From DASYQD01 sp036005845 (GTDB taxonomy: Bacteria > Acidobacteriota > Thermoanaerobaculia > Multivoradales > JAIOJS01), in NCBI GenBank assembly GCA_036005845.1, contig DASYQD010000031.1, positions 1 to 35,602 of the forward strand: DNA of 35,602 nt. The letters are read 5' to 3'. The position numbers and the translations under genes were made by a program. The notes under the pieces were generated by a model. The model was not told the DNA's origin, made no database searches, and was given only the letters and a program-made list of their open reading frames with translations. Shown here piece after piece: positions 1 through 5,692 of this stretch (the stretch's first letter is position 1; every line of letters begins with the position of its first letter).

Positions 1-90
1 GTCAAGCGGCTGAGGAAGAAGCTCACCGCGGCGGACGCGGAGTTCGACGCGCTGGAGACGGTGTATGGGTTGGGTTACAAGTGGCGGTGA
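1..90 (+). CDS. Response regulator C-terminus, OmpR/PhoB type (partial)
   Basis: Only the last 29 codons are in the window; the gene begins upstream. The residues fit the end of an OmpR-family winged-helix DNA-binding domain: a basic recognition helix (VKRLRKKL), a short variable turn, and the closing beta-hairpin VYGLGYKWR, which matches the usual 'vrGvGYrf' ending. Such proteins are phosphorylated by a histidine kinase and bind promoter DNA. The receiver domain cannot be seen, so its phospho-acceptor Asp is unverified. The nearest histidine kinase (829-2514) is on the opposite strand with a toxin-antitoxin pair in between, so pairing with it is only a guess. Confidence 0.75.
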   Translation, partial: VKRLRKKLTAADAEFDALETVYGLGYKWR

Positions 91-108
91 CGCCCGCGCG
101 CGGCGGTA

Positions 109-145
109 CGCCTCCTTACCTCGGATACAATTCCGTAAGGAGGCG
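109..145. promoter_or_regulatory. Perfect 11-bp inverted repeat around the vapBC -10 box (likely autoregulatory operator)
   Basis: Arms CGCCTCCTTAC (109-119) and GTAAGGAGGCG (135-145) are exact reverse complements separated by 15 bp. A -10-like TACAAT (126-131) lies in the spacer. The right arm contains the Shine-Dalgarno AAGGAGG (137-143), 5 nt before the antitoxin ATG at 149. VapB antitoxins of the AbrB/MazE fold normally repress their own promoter by binding such palindromes, which is what I infer here. Confidence 0.7.
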
Positions 146-148
146 CCG

Positions 149-385
149 ATGACGAAGTCCACCATCACGGTCAAGAACCAAACGACAGTGCCGCGTGAAG
201 TCCGCGAACGTTTGGGGGTCGGACCGAGCGATCAGTTGGTGTGGGAGGTGGTCGGCGACCAAGTCCGCGTGACGGCGGCGAGTCACGCCTTTCTGCGCCG
301 CGAAGGCAGCATCACGCACGGTCCGAGCGACGCTGTCGAAGCTGTGCGCCTGGCGCGGAAGTTGATGGGTATCAAGAGCCTGTGA
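149..385 (+). CDS. vapB: VapB-type antitoxin, AbrB/SpoVT (MazE-like) fold
   Basis: This 78-residue protein starts MTKSTITVKNQTTVPREVRERLG, the typical swapped-hairpin AbrB/MazE DNA-binding domain (residues 1-48). The 'T(V/I)P.evRerLgv..gd.l.wev..d.v.v' pattern is clear. The C-terminal 30 residues (about 49-78) are the probable toxin-neutralising tail. ATG 149 is chosen because AAGGAGG lies 5 nt upstream; a longer frame from 65 would read through the operator palindrome and is unlikely. The stop overlaps the start of the toxin by 4 bp, so the two are translationally coupled. The antitoxin should block the toxin and, with it, repress the palindromic promoter at 109-145. Confidence 0.88.
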   Translation: MTKSTITVKNQTTVPREVRERLGVGPSDQLVWEVVGDQVRVTAASHAFLRREGSITHGPSDAVEAVRLARKLMGIKSL

Positions 386-795
386 GCCGGATCCTGGTCG
401 ACACCAACGTCTTGGTGTCGTTCCTGAAGGATCGCCAGGAGAGCCAGCGCACGCAGGCGAAGGCGTTGCTCGAAGCCGCGGTTGCTGGTGACCATGTCAT
501 CGTGCTGCACACCGTCGTGCTCGTCGAGCTCGCCTTCGTGTTGACGCATCTGTACGCACAGGATCCCGCAGACGTCTCCCATGCCATGGCCGACCTGCTG
601 GCGATGCCTGGAGTGATCGTCGCCACAGAAGTCGCATGGGGTGAAGTGCTCACCCGCTGGCCCAGCGAGGTGCCGTCCTTCGCCGACGCCATCCTCGCGG
701 CTGTGGCCAGCGCGGGCCGCTACGAAGCCGTGGCGACGTTCGACGTCAAGCTGCGCCGCAAGCTTGCGAAGCAAGGCACGCCCAGCTACTGGTAG
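382..795 (+). CDS. vapC: VapC-type toxin, PIN-domain ribonuclease
   Basis: The 137-residue protein starts at GTG 382 inside the antitoxin stop (GTGA overlap). It is a single PIN domain. The first acidic residue is in ILVDTNVL (Asp7). A conserved Glu follows in VLVELAFVL, and the C-terminal acidic pair is in SFADAILAAVA and VATFDVKL. These four acidic residues bind Mg2+/Mn2+ in VapC nucleases, which cleave tRNA or rRNA when freed from the antitoxin. Length is normal for the family. The target RNA cannot be told from sequence. The pair sits between two unrelated, convergently oriented genes, as mobile stabilising modules often do. Confidence 0.88.
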   Translation: MSRILVDTNVLVSFLKDRQESQRTQAKALLEAAVAGDHVIVLHTVVLVELAFVLTHLYAQDPADVSHAMADLLAMPGVIVATEVAWGEVLTRWPSEVPSFADAILAAVASAGRYEAVATFDVKLRRKLAKQGTPSYW

Positions 796-828
796 CAGGG
801 CCTGACGACCGCGCTGCAACCCACGCGC

Positions 829-2514
829 TCAGCTAGCGAGCGGCAGCGTGACCTCGAACTCCGCGCCGCCTTCGGCGAGGTTCGCGCCCGACACGCTGCC
901 GCCGTAGCCCTCGACGATGGCCTTGACGATGGCGAGGCCGAGGCCGGTGTGGGGCTTGCCGTCGCCGGTGCCGGGTGGGCGGTAGCTGAAGAAGCGGGCC
1001 CAGACTTTCTGCAGGTGTTGCTCGGGGATGCCGGGGCCGTGGTCGCGGACGCTCAGCCGCGCCCGCGTGGCACCGCGGACGAGACGCACCGACACCGCGC
1101 TGCCGGATGGCGCGAAGGACGTGGCGTTGTCGAGCAGGTTCTCCACGACCTGCGCCAGGCGCTCGGGCGCCGCCTTCACCGGCACCGGCGCGCCGTCGAG
1201 CTCGAGCTCGATCTTCACTCCCGACGGCGCGCGGCGGCGCGCTCCTTCCACCAGCGCCGGCAGCAGCGTCTCGAGCTGCACCGTCGGCCGCGCTTCGGCT
1301 TCGACGTCGGCGTCGAGGCGGGCCATCTCGCGCACTTCTTTGAGCAGGTGCTCGAGGCGGGCCACTTCGCGCTGCACGAGATCGAGCAGCTCGCGGCGCT
1401 GTTCGGGCTCTTCGACGTCCTCGAGCATCTCGGCGGCGCCGCGGATCGAGGCCAGCGGGTTCTTGAGCTCGTGCGAGACGTCGCCGGCGAAGGCCTCGAC
1501 GAAGGCGATGTGCTCGCCGAGCCGACGCGACAGCAGCTCCAAGGCGCGCGCGAGGTCGCCGATCTCGTCGGTGCGCCGCGCACCCCCGAAAACCGTGCCC
1601 TCCTTGCCTTCGAGGCGCCGCCGCCCGCGGCGGTCGATCAACGCCAGCGCCTCGCCGCGCAGCCGGCGCAGCGGGCGCACGATCGTCGTCGAGGCGATGA
1701 TGGTCAGCAGGACCGCCACCAGCAGCGAGGCGAGCACCACCTGGAAGACCGCGAGCCTTACTTGGTAGAGGTCGGCGAGGATGCGCAGCGTCGTGCCCGA
1801 GACGAGGACCGCTCCCACCACCTGCTTGCCGGAGCGCACGGGAATGGCGCTGTAGAGCGTCACCGAGCGCTGGCCGGGGCTGATCAGGGTCGACGCCCCG
1901 TACTTGCCGGAGAGCGCGCGCTGCACCGGCGGGATGGTGAGCGGCTGGTCGGCGGGGAACGGCTCGACCACGGCGGGCTGCGCCTCCGGCGCGCCGACGA
2001 CGCGTCGAAACAATCCGTAGATCCCGGAGCCCAAACGATAGAGCGCGTTGCGGCGCGAGTCGTCGACTTCACGGCGCGCGCTATCGGCCTCGCGGCGCCG
2101 GTCGCCGTATTCGCGACCCAGCTTGCTCGCGTAGGCGTCCGCCTCGGCCGGTTCCGCCGGCAGACGCGGACCGAGCTGGCTGCTGTCGGCGATCACCAGG
2201 CCGCTGCGGTCGACGACCCGGAGCCGTACGTTCAGGCGCCGTTCGAGCCGCTTGAGGATCGCGGTCGCCGCTGCCGGATCGATCTCGCCGCGCTCGCCGA
2301 GCGTCGCCGCGAGGATGCGACCCTGCTGCACCATCGACACCTCGAGCGCCGAGAGCAGCTGCCGCTCGTAGACGTCGAGGTAGAGCACGCCCGCCGCCGG
2401 CAGGAAGACGAGCAGCAGGTTGAAGAGCAGCAGCCGGTTCGAGATGCGCGAGAAGAGCCGGCGCACGCGGCGGCCGAAGCGGCGGGTCCGGGGAAAGGAA
2501 CGAGATCCAGGCAT
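829..2514 (-). CDS. Membrane sensor histidine kinase (ChvG/ExoS-like layout)
   Basis: 561 residues. After an Arg-rich N-terminus there is a first membrane helix (about 28-49), a large extracytoplasmic sensor region (50-253), a second helix (254-279) and a HAMP linker (about 280-332). The HisKA phospho-acceptor is His348 in DVSHELKNPL. The HATPase domain carries the N box (Asn459/Asn463, VVENLLDNA), the G1 box (DHGPGIPE, about 491-498) and the G2 box (TGLGLA, 523-528). It should autophosphorylate and pass phosphate to a response regulator. The sensor half contains a charged stretch rich in Arg and Glu (about 132-160). The ChvG/ExoS comparison rests on the two-helix, stimulus-sensing, HAMP layout. 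No response regulator is adjacent on the same strand, so the partner and signal are unknown. Confidence 0.88.
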   Translation of the reverse strand: MPGSRSFPRTRRFGRRVRRLFSRISNRLLLFNLLLVFLPAAGVLYLDVYERQLLSALEVSMVQQGRILAATLGERGEIDPAAATAILKRLERRLNVRLRVVDRSGLVIADSSQLGPRLPAEPAEADAYASKLGREYGDRRREADSARREVDDSRRNALYRLGSGIYGLFRRVVGAPEAQPAVVEPFPADQPLTIPPVQRALSGKYGASTLISPGQRSVTLYSAIPVRSGKQVVGAVLVSGTTLRILADLYQVRLAVFQVVLASLLVAVLLTIIASTTIVRPLRRLRGEALALIDRRGRRRLEGKEGTVFGGARRTDEIGDLARALELLSRRLGEHIAFVEAFAGDVSHELKNPLASIRGAAEMLEDVEEPEQRRELLDLVQREVARLEHLLKEVREMARLDADVEAEARPTVQLETLLPALVEGARRRAPSGVKIELELDGAPVPVKAAPERLAQVVENLLDNATSFAPSGSAVSVRLVRGATRARLSVRDHGPGIPEQHLQKVWARFFSYRPPGTGDGKPHTGLGLAIVKAIVEGYGGSVSGANLAEGGAEFEVTLPLAS

Positions 2515-2528
2515 CGGTGAGCCCGCGA

Positions 2529-2562
2529 GATCGAGATCGCTTCGCTACGCTCGCGATGACGT
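2529..2562. repeat. Dispersed GATCGCTTCG repeat, copy 1 (forward)
   Basis: This copy reads ATCGAGATCGCTTCG, then CTACGCTCGCGATGACG. It is the first of eight related copies in the window and is head-to-head with copy 2, in the gap between the DHH gene and the histidine kinase gene. Confidence 0.8.
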
Positions 2563-2607
2563 CAGAGGGGCACGCGAAGCTGCTCTCGGCACGGCCAGGG
2601 AGGCTCG

Positions 2608-2649
2608 ATCGTCATCGCGAGGAGCGCCAGCGACGAAGCGATCTCGACG
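2608..2649. repeat. Dispersed GATCGCTTCG repeat, copy 2 (reverse)
   Basis: This reverse-oriented copy (GTCATCGCGAGGAGCG followed by CGACGAAGCGATCTCGA) is inverted relative to copy 1, so transcribed together they can fold into a long hairpin. It lies just past the stop codon of the DHH gene (2656) and could act as its terminator or mRNA 3' stabiliser. Confidence 0.8.
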
Positions 2650-2655
2650 TCGGCG

Positions 2656-3549
2656 CTACCCGTTCGCCTTGAGCTCGGCGAGGATCATGCGGATCTGCTG
2701 CTCGGGGTCCTCCATCAGCGCCACGCTGCCCGCCCCGCGGTGGCCGCCGCCGCCGTAGCGCGCGGCCAGCTCGCCGACGTTGGTCTTGCAGCTGCGGTTG
2801 AAGATGCTGTGGCCGAGCACCAGCATCGGGTGCTGCCGGTTGGGCCCCCAATGCAGCCGCACCGAAACGTTGGCGCGCGGGTACATGGCGTAGACGAGGA
2901 AGCGGTTGCCCACCGGGATCCGTTCGAGCGGACGGAAGTCGGTGACCACCACGTTGCCGTCCATGTGGCTGAAGATGCGCAGCGTCTCCTGGAACTCGGC
3001 GTCGCCGTCCTCCATCGCCTGGCAGCGTTGCGCCACCTCGGGGTGGGCGAGCACCTCCTCGACGGTCGCCTGCCGGACCAGCATCTCGAGGAGGTGCAAG
3101 AAGTAGCTCTCGAACGATCCCAGCCCGGTGCGGCCGTCGATGGTGAAGCCGAGCTTGATCCAGCCCTGCGGCGCCATCACGTCCTGGGGAGTGAGGTTCG
3201 CCGAGTCGAGGCGGTCGGTCTCGCGCACCAGCTCGGCGTAGTGCGGCATCGCCGCCTCGCCGCCGTAGTACTCGTAGACGAGGTGCGCGGCGGAAGGCGC
3301 CTCGCCGAAGGCGCCGCGGAAGTTGGGCGGCGGCGCGGCCGGCGTCGCGGTGTGCATGTGGTGGTCGAACCAGAGACCGCAGCGCGGGTCGTACGGCAGG
3401 TTGGCGAGGATGTCGTCGGGGCCGACCTCGAAGTTGCCCTCGGTGATGTCCTGCGGATGGATGAGCTTGAGGGCGTCGACCTCCTCGTTGAAGGAGATGA
3501 GCACGGCGCAGGTGAGGCCGTCGAGGTCGCCGCGGGTGACGAGTCGCAC
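2656..3549 (-). CDS. DHH-family phosphoesterase (exopolyphosphatase/NrnA-like)
   Basis: 297 residues. The N-terminal DHH domain shows Asp8/Asp10 in RGDLDGLTCA, the signature DHH at 62-64 (LWFDHHMH), and Asp112 in RETDRLD, the expected metal ligands. The C-terminal DHHA1 domain ends with the substrate-binding GGGGHRGAG loop (266-274). Family members hydrolyse phosphodiester or phosphoanhydride bonds in nanoRNA, pAp, cyclic dinucleotides or polyphosphate. The sequence does not settle which substrate. The start is GTG at 3549, near the divergent alkA start at 3603. I see no transmembrane or extra domains, so it is likely cytosolic. Confidence 0.85.
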   Translation of the reverse strand: MRLVTRGDLDGLTCAVLISFNEEVDALKLIHPQDITEGNFEVGPDDILANLPYDPRCGLWFDHHMHTATPAAPPPNFRGAFGEAPSAAHLVYEYYGGEAAMPHYAELVRETDRLDSANLTPQDVMAPQGWIKLGFTIDGRTGLGSFESYFLHLLEMLVRQATVEEVLAHPEVAQRCQAMEDGDAEFQETLRIFSHMDGNVVVTDFRPLERIPVGNRFLVYAMYPRANVSVRLHWGPNRQHPMLVLGHSIFNRSCKTNVGELAARYGGGGHRGAGSVALMEDPEQQIRMILAELKANG

Positions 3550-3590
3550 CGGTTGTATCTCCGTCGGAGGAGGCGATCTTAACAGCGCGC

Positions 3591-3596
3591 TAGAGT
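3591..3596 (+). promoter_or_regulatory. -10-like TAGAGT, 6 nt before the alkA start
   Basis: TAGAGT is followed by six bases and then the GTG at 3603. No Shine-Dalgarno lies in between, so transcription would begin at or next to the start codon (leaderless). There is no good -35 hexamer. Confidence 0.35.
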
Positions 3597-3602
3597 GCCG
3601 GC

Positions 3603-4910
3603 GTGAGCGTTCCCGTGGCGCGGTCGAGGCGCGGCGATGGCGGCGCGATCGCGCGGAGCGAGGCGTCCGCGGGCCTGGTCGAGAGCGAGCGCGAGCGGTT
3701 CGAGGCCGTGTTCGCGGGCATGCGTCGCGATTCGGCCGCGTTCGTGGATGCGGCGGCGATCGCGGCGCGCGCCGGCATGTCGGGGGCGAGGCTGCACCGC
3801 GGCTTCGTCAGCCACTTCCACACCACACCGGCCACGGCGCTGGAGGCGGCGCGGGTCGAAGGCGCAGCGGAGCGGCTGGCGCGCGGCGAGGCGGTGGACA
3901 CCGCCGCCTTCGCCGCCGGTTTCGGCGATCTCCACGCGTTCCGCGAGCGCTTTCGCCGTGCGACCGGCCTCGAGCCCGCGGCGTTCCGCGAGCTTGGCCT
4001 CAGGCCGGAATTCGTCCTCGCCCTACCGCGCGACTTCCTGCCCGCGCCGACGCTGCGCAGCTGGGGCCGCGACCCGGCAAGCCTCACCGAGCGCGTCGAC
4101 GGCCACCGCATCCTGCGCACCTTGCGCACTCCGGCGGGCGCCGCGCTGGTGGAGATCGAGATCGCCGACGGCGCCGCGCGCTGCCGCATCGAGGCGGAGC
4201 GGCCGCTCGACCCCGCCACCGTGCGCGCCGCGCATCGAGTCGCGCTGCGCACGCTCGGGCTCGTCGACGGGCACGGCGGCGCCGTCGAGGTCGCGGCCTT
4301 CGAGCGCCGCGCGCTGCGCGATCCGTCGACGGCCCGCCTCGTCGCCAAGCGCCGCGGTCTGCGCATCCCGCTCACCGCCGATCCCTTCGAGGCGCTCACC
4401 TGGGCCGTGCTCGGCCAGCAGGTGAACCTCGCCTTCGCCTTCACGCTGCGGCGCAACCTGCTGTCGCTGGTCGGCCTGCCGGCGCCGCGTGGCATGCGCG
4501 CGCACGCCACCGCGGAGGAGGTCGCGCGCCTCGATCCCGCCGACCTCGTGCGGCGGCAGCTCTCGCGCGGCAAGGCGCAGTACCTCGTCGAGCTGGCGCG
4601 CGCGGTGGCGAGCGGCGAGCTGCCGCTCGACGCGCTGCACGGCGCGGCCACCTCGCGTATCGAGGAGACGCTCCTCGCCCGCCGCGGCGTCGGGCCGTGG
4701 ACGGCCGCCTACGTGATGCTGCGCGGCTTCGGCCTCGCCGACTGCGTGCCGGTGGGCGACGCCGGCCTGGCGCTGGCGCTGCAGCGATACCATGGTCTCG
4801 ACGAGCGGCCGGACGCCGCGCGCACCCGCCAGCTCATGGCGCCGTTCGCGCCGCACCGCAGCCTCGCCACCTTCCACTTCTGGAGCAGCCTGGGAGACTC
4901 GCCGCCATGA
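3603..4910 (+). CDS. alkA: AraC-type HTH fused to DNA-3-methyladenine glycosylase II (AlkA)
   Basis: 435 residues. Residues about 32-128 form an AraC/Ada-type double helix-turn-helix ending FGDLHAFRERFRRATGLEPAAFR. Residues 133-205 match the AlkA N-terminal beta domain (RPEFVLALPRDFL). Residues 255-430 are the HhH-GPD glycosylase domain: the hairpin is RRGVGPWTAAYVMLRG (360-375) and the catalytic Asp is Asp386 in VPVGDAG. It should excise alkylated purines such as 3-methyladenine. The Ada zinc/methyl-acceptor domain that usually precedes the HTH is absent, so alkylation sensing by Cys methylation is not possible in this protein. The stop overlaps the ogt ATG (ATGA). The start could lie slightly downstream. 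Confidence 0.88.
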   Translation: MSVPVARSRRGDGGAIARSEASAGLVESERERFEAVFAGMRRDSAAFVDAAAIAARAGMSGARLHRGFVSHFHTTPATALEAARVEGAAERLARGEAVDTAAFAAGFGDLHAFRERFRRATGLEPAAFRELGLRPEFVLALPRDFLPAPTLRSWGRDPASLTERVDGHRILRTLRTPAGAALVEIEIADGAARCRIEAERPLDPATVRAAHRVALRTLGLVDGHGGAVEVAAFERRALRDPSTARLVAKRRGLRIPLTADPFEALTWAVLGQQVNLAFAFTLRRNLLSLVGLPAPRGMRAHATAEEVARLDPADLVRRQLSRGKAQYLVELARAVASGELPLDALHGAATSRIEETLLARRGVGPWTAAYVMLRGFGLADCVPVGDAGLALALQRYHGLDERPDAARTRQLMAPFAPHRSLATFHFWSSLGDSPP

Positions 4911-5437
4911 CCCGCATCGCAACCTCTCGCGAGAGCACCCCGGTCGCGATCGAGGAGATCGACACGCCGATCGGTCCGCTGACCGCGGCGGTCGACGAGA
5001 AAGGTCGCCTGCTGAGCCTCGAGTTCAGCAGCCGCACTCGCCTCGAGCCGACGGCAGGCGAGGCGGGCGAGCGCGCCCGCGCCGGCCTGCAGCGCATCGC
5101 CAACGAGCTGCACGCCTACTTCGCCGGCAAGCGCCGCAAGTTCACCTTCCCGCTGGCGCCGCGCGGCACCGAATTCCAGCGCCGGGTCTGGGACGAGCTG
5201 CTGCGCATCCCCTACGGCGCCACGGTCAGCTACGGCGAGCTCGCGGCGCGCGTCGGCAACCCGTCGGCGCAGCGCGCCGTGGCGCGCGCCAACGCCACCA
5301 ACCCGATCGCCGTCGTCGTCCCCTGCCACCGCGTCATCGGCGCGGACGGCACCCTCACCGGCTACGGCGGCGGCCTCGACAAGAAACGGCGGCTGCTCGA
5401 GCTCGAAGGCGCGCTGCTGCCGATGGGGACCGTGTAG
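4907..5437 (+). CDS. ogt: Methylated-DNA-[protein]-cysteine S-methyltransferase
   Basis: 176 residues, a normal length for Ogt/AGT. An N-terminal alpha/beta domain (about 14-80) is followed by the active-site domain. That domain contains FQRRVWDELLRIPYG (90-104), the HTH YGELAARVGNPSAQRAVARA and the catalytic PCHRVIGADG (139-148, acceptor Cys140). It transfers methyl groups from O6-methylguanine and O4-methylthymine to itself irreversibly. The ATG overlaps the alkA stop by 4 bp, so both repair proteins are made from one message; one handles N-alkyl purines and the other O-alkyl bases. A dispersed repeat copy follows directly. Confidence 0.93.
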   Translation: MTRIATSRESTPVAIEEIDTPIGPLTAAVDEKGRLLSLEFSSRTRLEPTAGEAGERARAGLQRIANELHAYFAGKRRKFTFPLAPRGTEFQRRVWDELLRIPYGATVSYGELAARVGNPSAQRAVARANATNPIAVVVPCHRVIGADGTLTGYGGGLDKKRRLLELEGALLPMGTV

Positions 5438-5443
5438 CAGCGA

Positions 5444-5483
5444 GCATCGAGATCGCTTCGTCGCTTCGCTCCTCGCGATGACG
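5444..5483. repeat. Dispersed GATCGCTTCG repeat, copy 3 (forward)
   Basis: GCATCGAGATCGCTTCG is followed by TCGCTTCGCTCCTCGCGATG and ACGT. This full-length single copy starts 6 bp after the ogt stop. The remaining gap up to 5692 holds no gene or clear signal that I can see. Confidence 0.85.
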
Positions 5484-5692
5484 TTGGTGTAGACGACAGG
5501 GCGATCGAGCGTGCGTGAAGCTCGCGCCGCGCGGAGTTGGTAGAAGCTCCAGCGCTGCGACGACGCGGTTACGACAGGTGCGGCGCTTGTGACGTAGATC
5601 TCAGTGCCGATTGACGCTGCTCGGACGGCGGCACAAGATGGCGCCACTCGAGAGAGCGGTCGTCGAGGAGCGTCGCGTCCGCGCAGAGCGCC

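Noticed and set aside
1..2514. Response regulator (1-90) and histidine kinase (829-2514) as one two-component operon
   Set aside because: They are on opposite strands, convergent, with vapBC between. A functional pairing cannot be supported from this window.
3323..5437. Long 704-codon frame ending with Ogt
   Set aside because: Only the last 176 codons are real (Ogt). The upstream part is a shadow of the DHH gene and of alkA, and the ATGA overlap at 4907 gives the true start.
5484..5692. Possible gene or regulatory RNA in the gap before DUF2339
   Set aside because: No frame with a ribosome site, no convincing hairpin or promoter hexamers.
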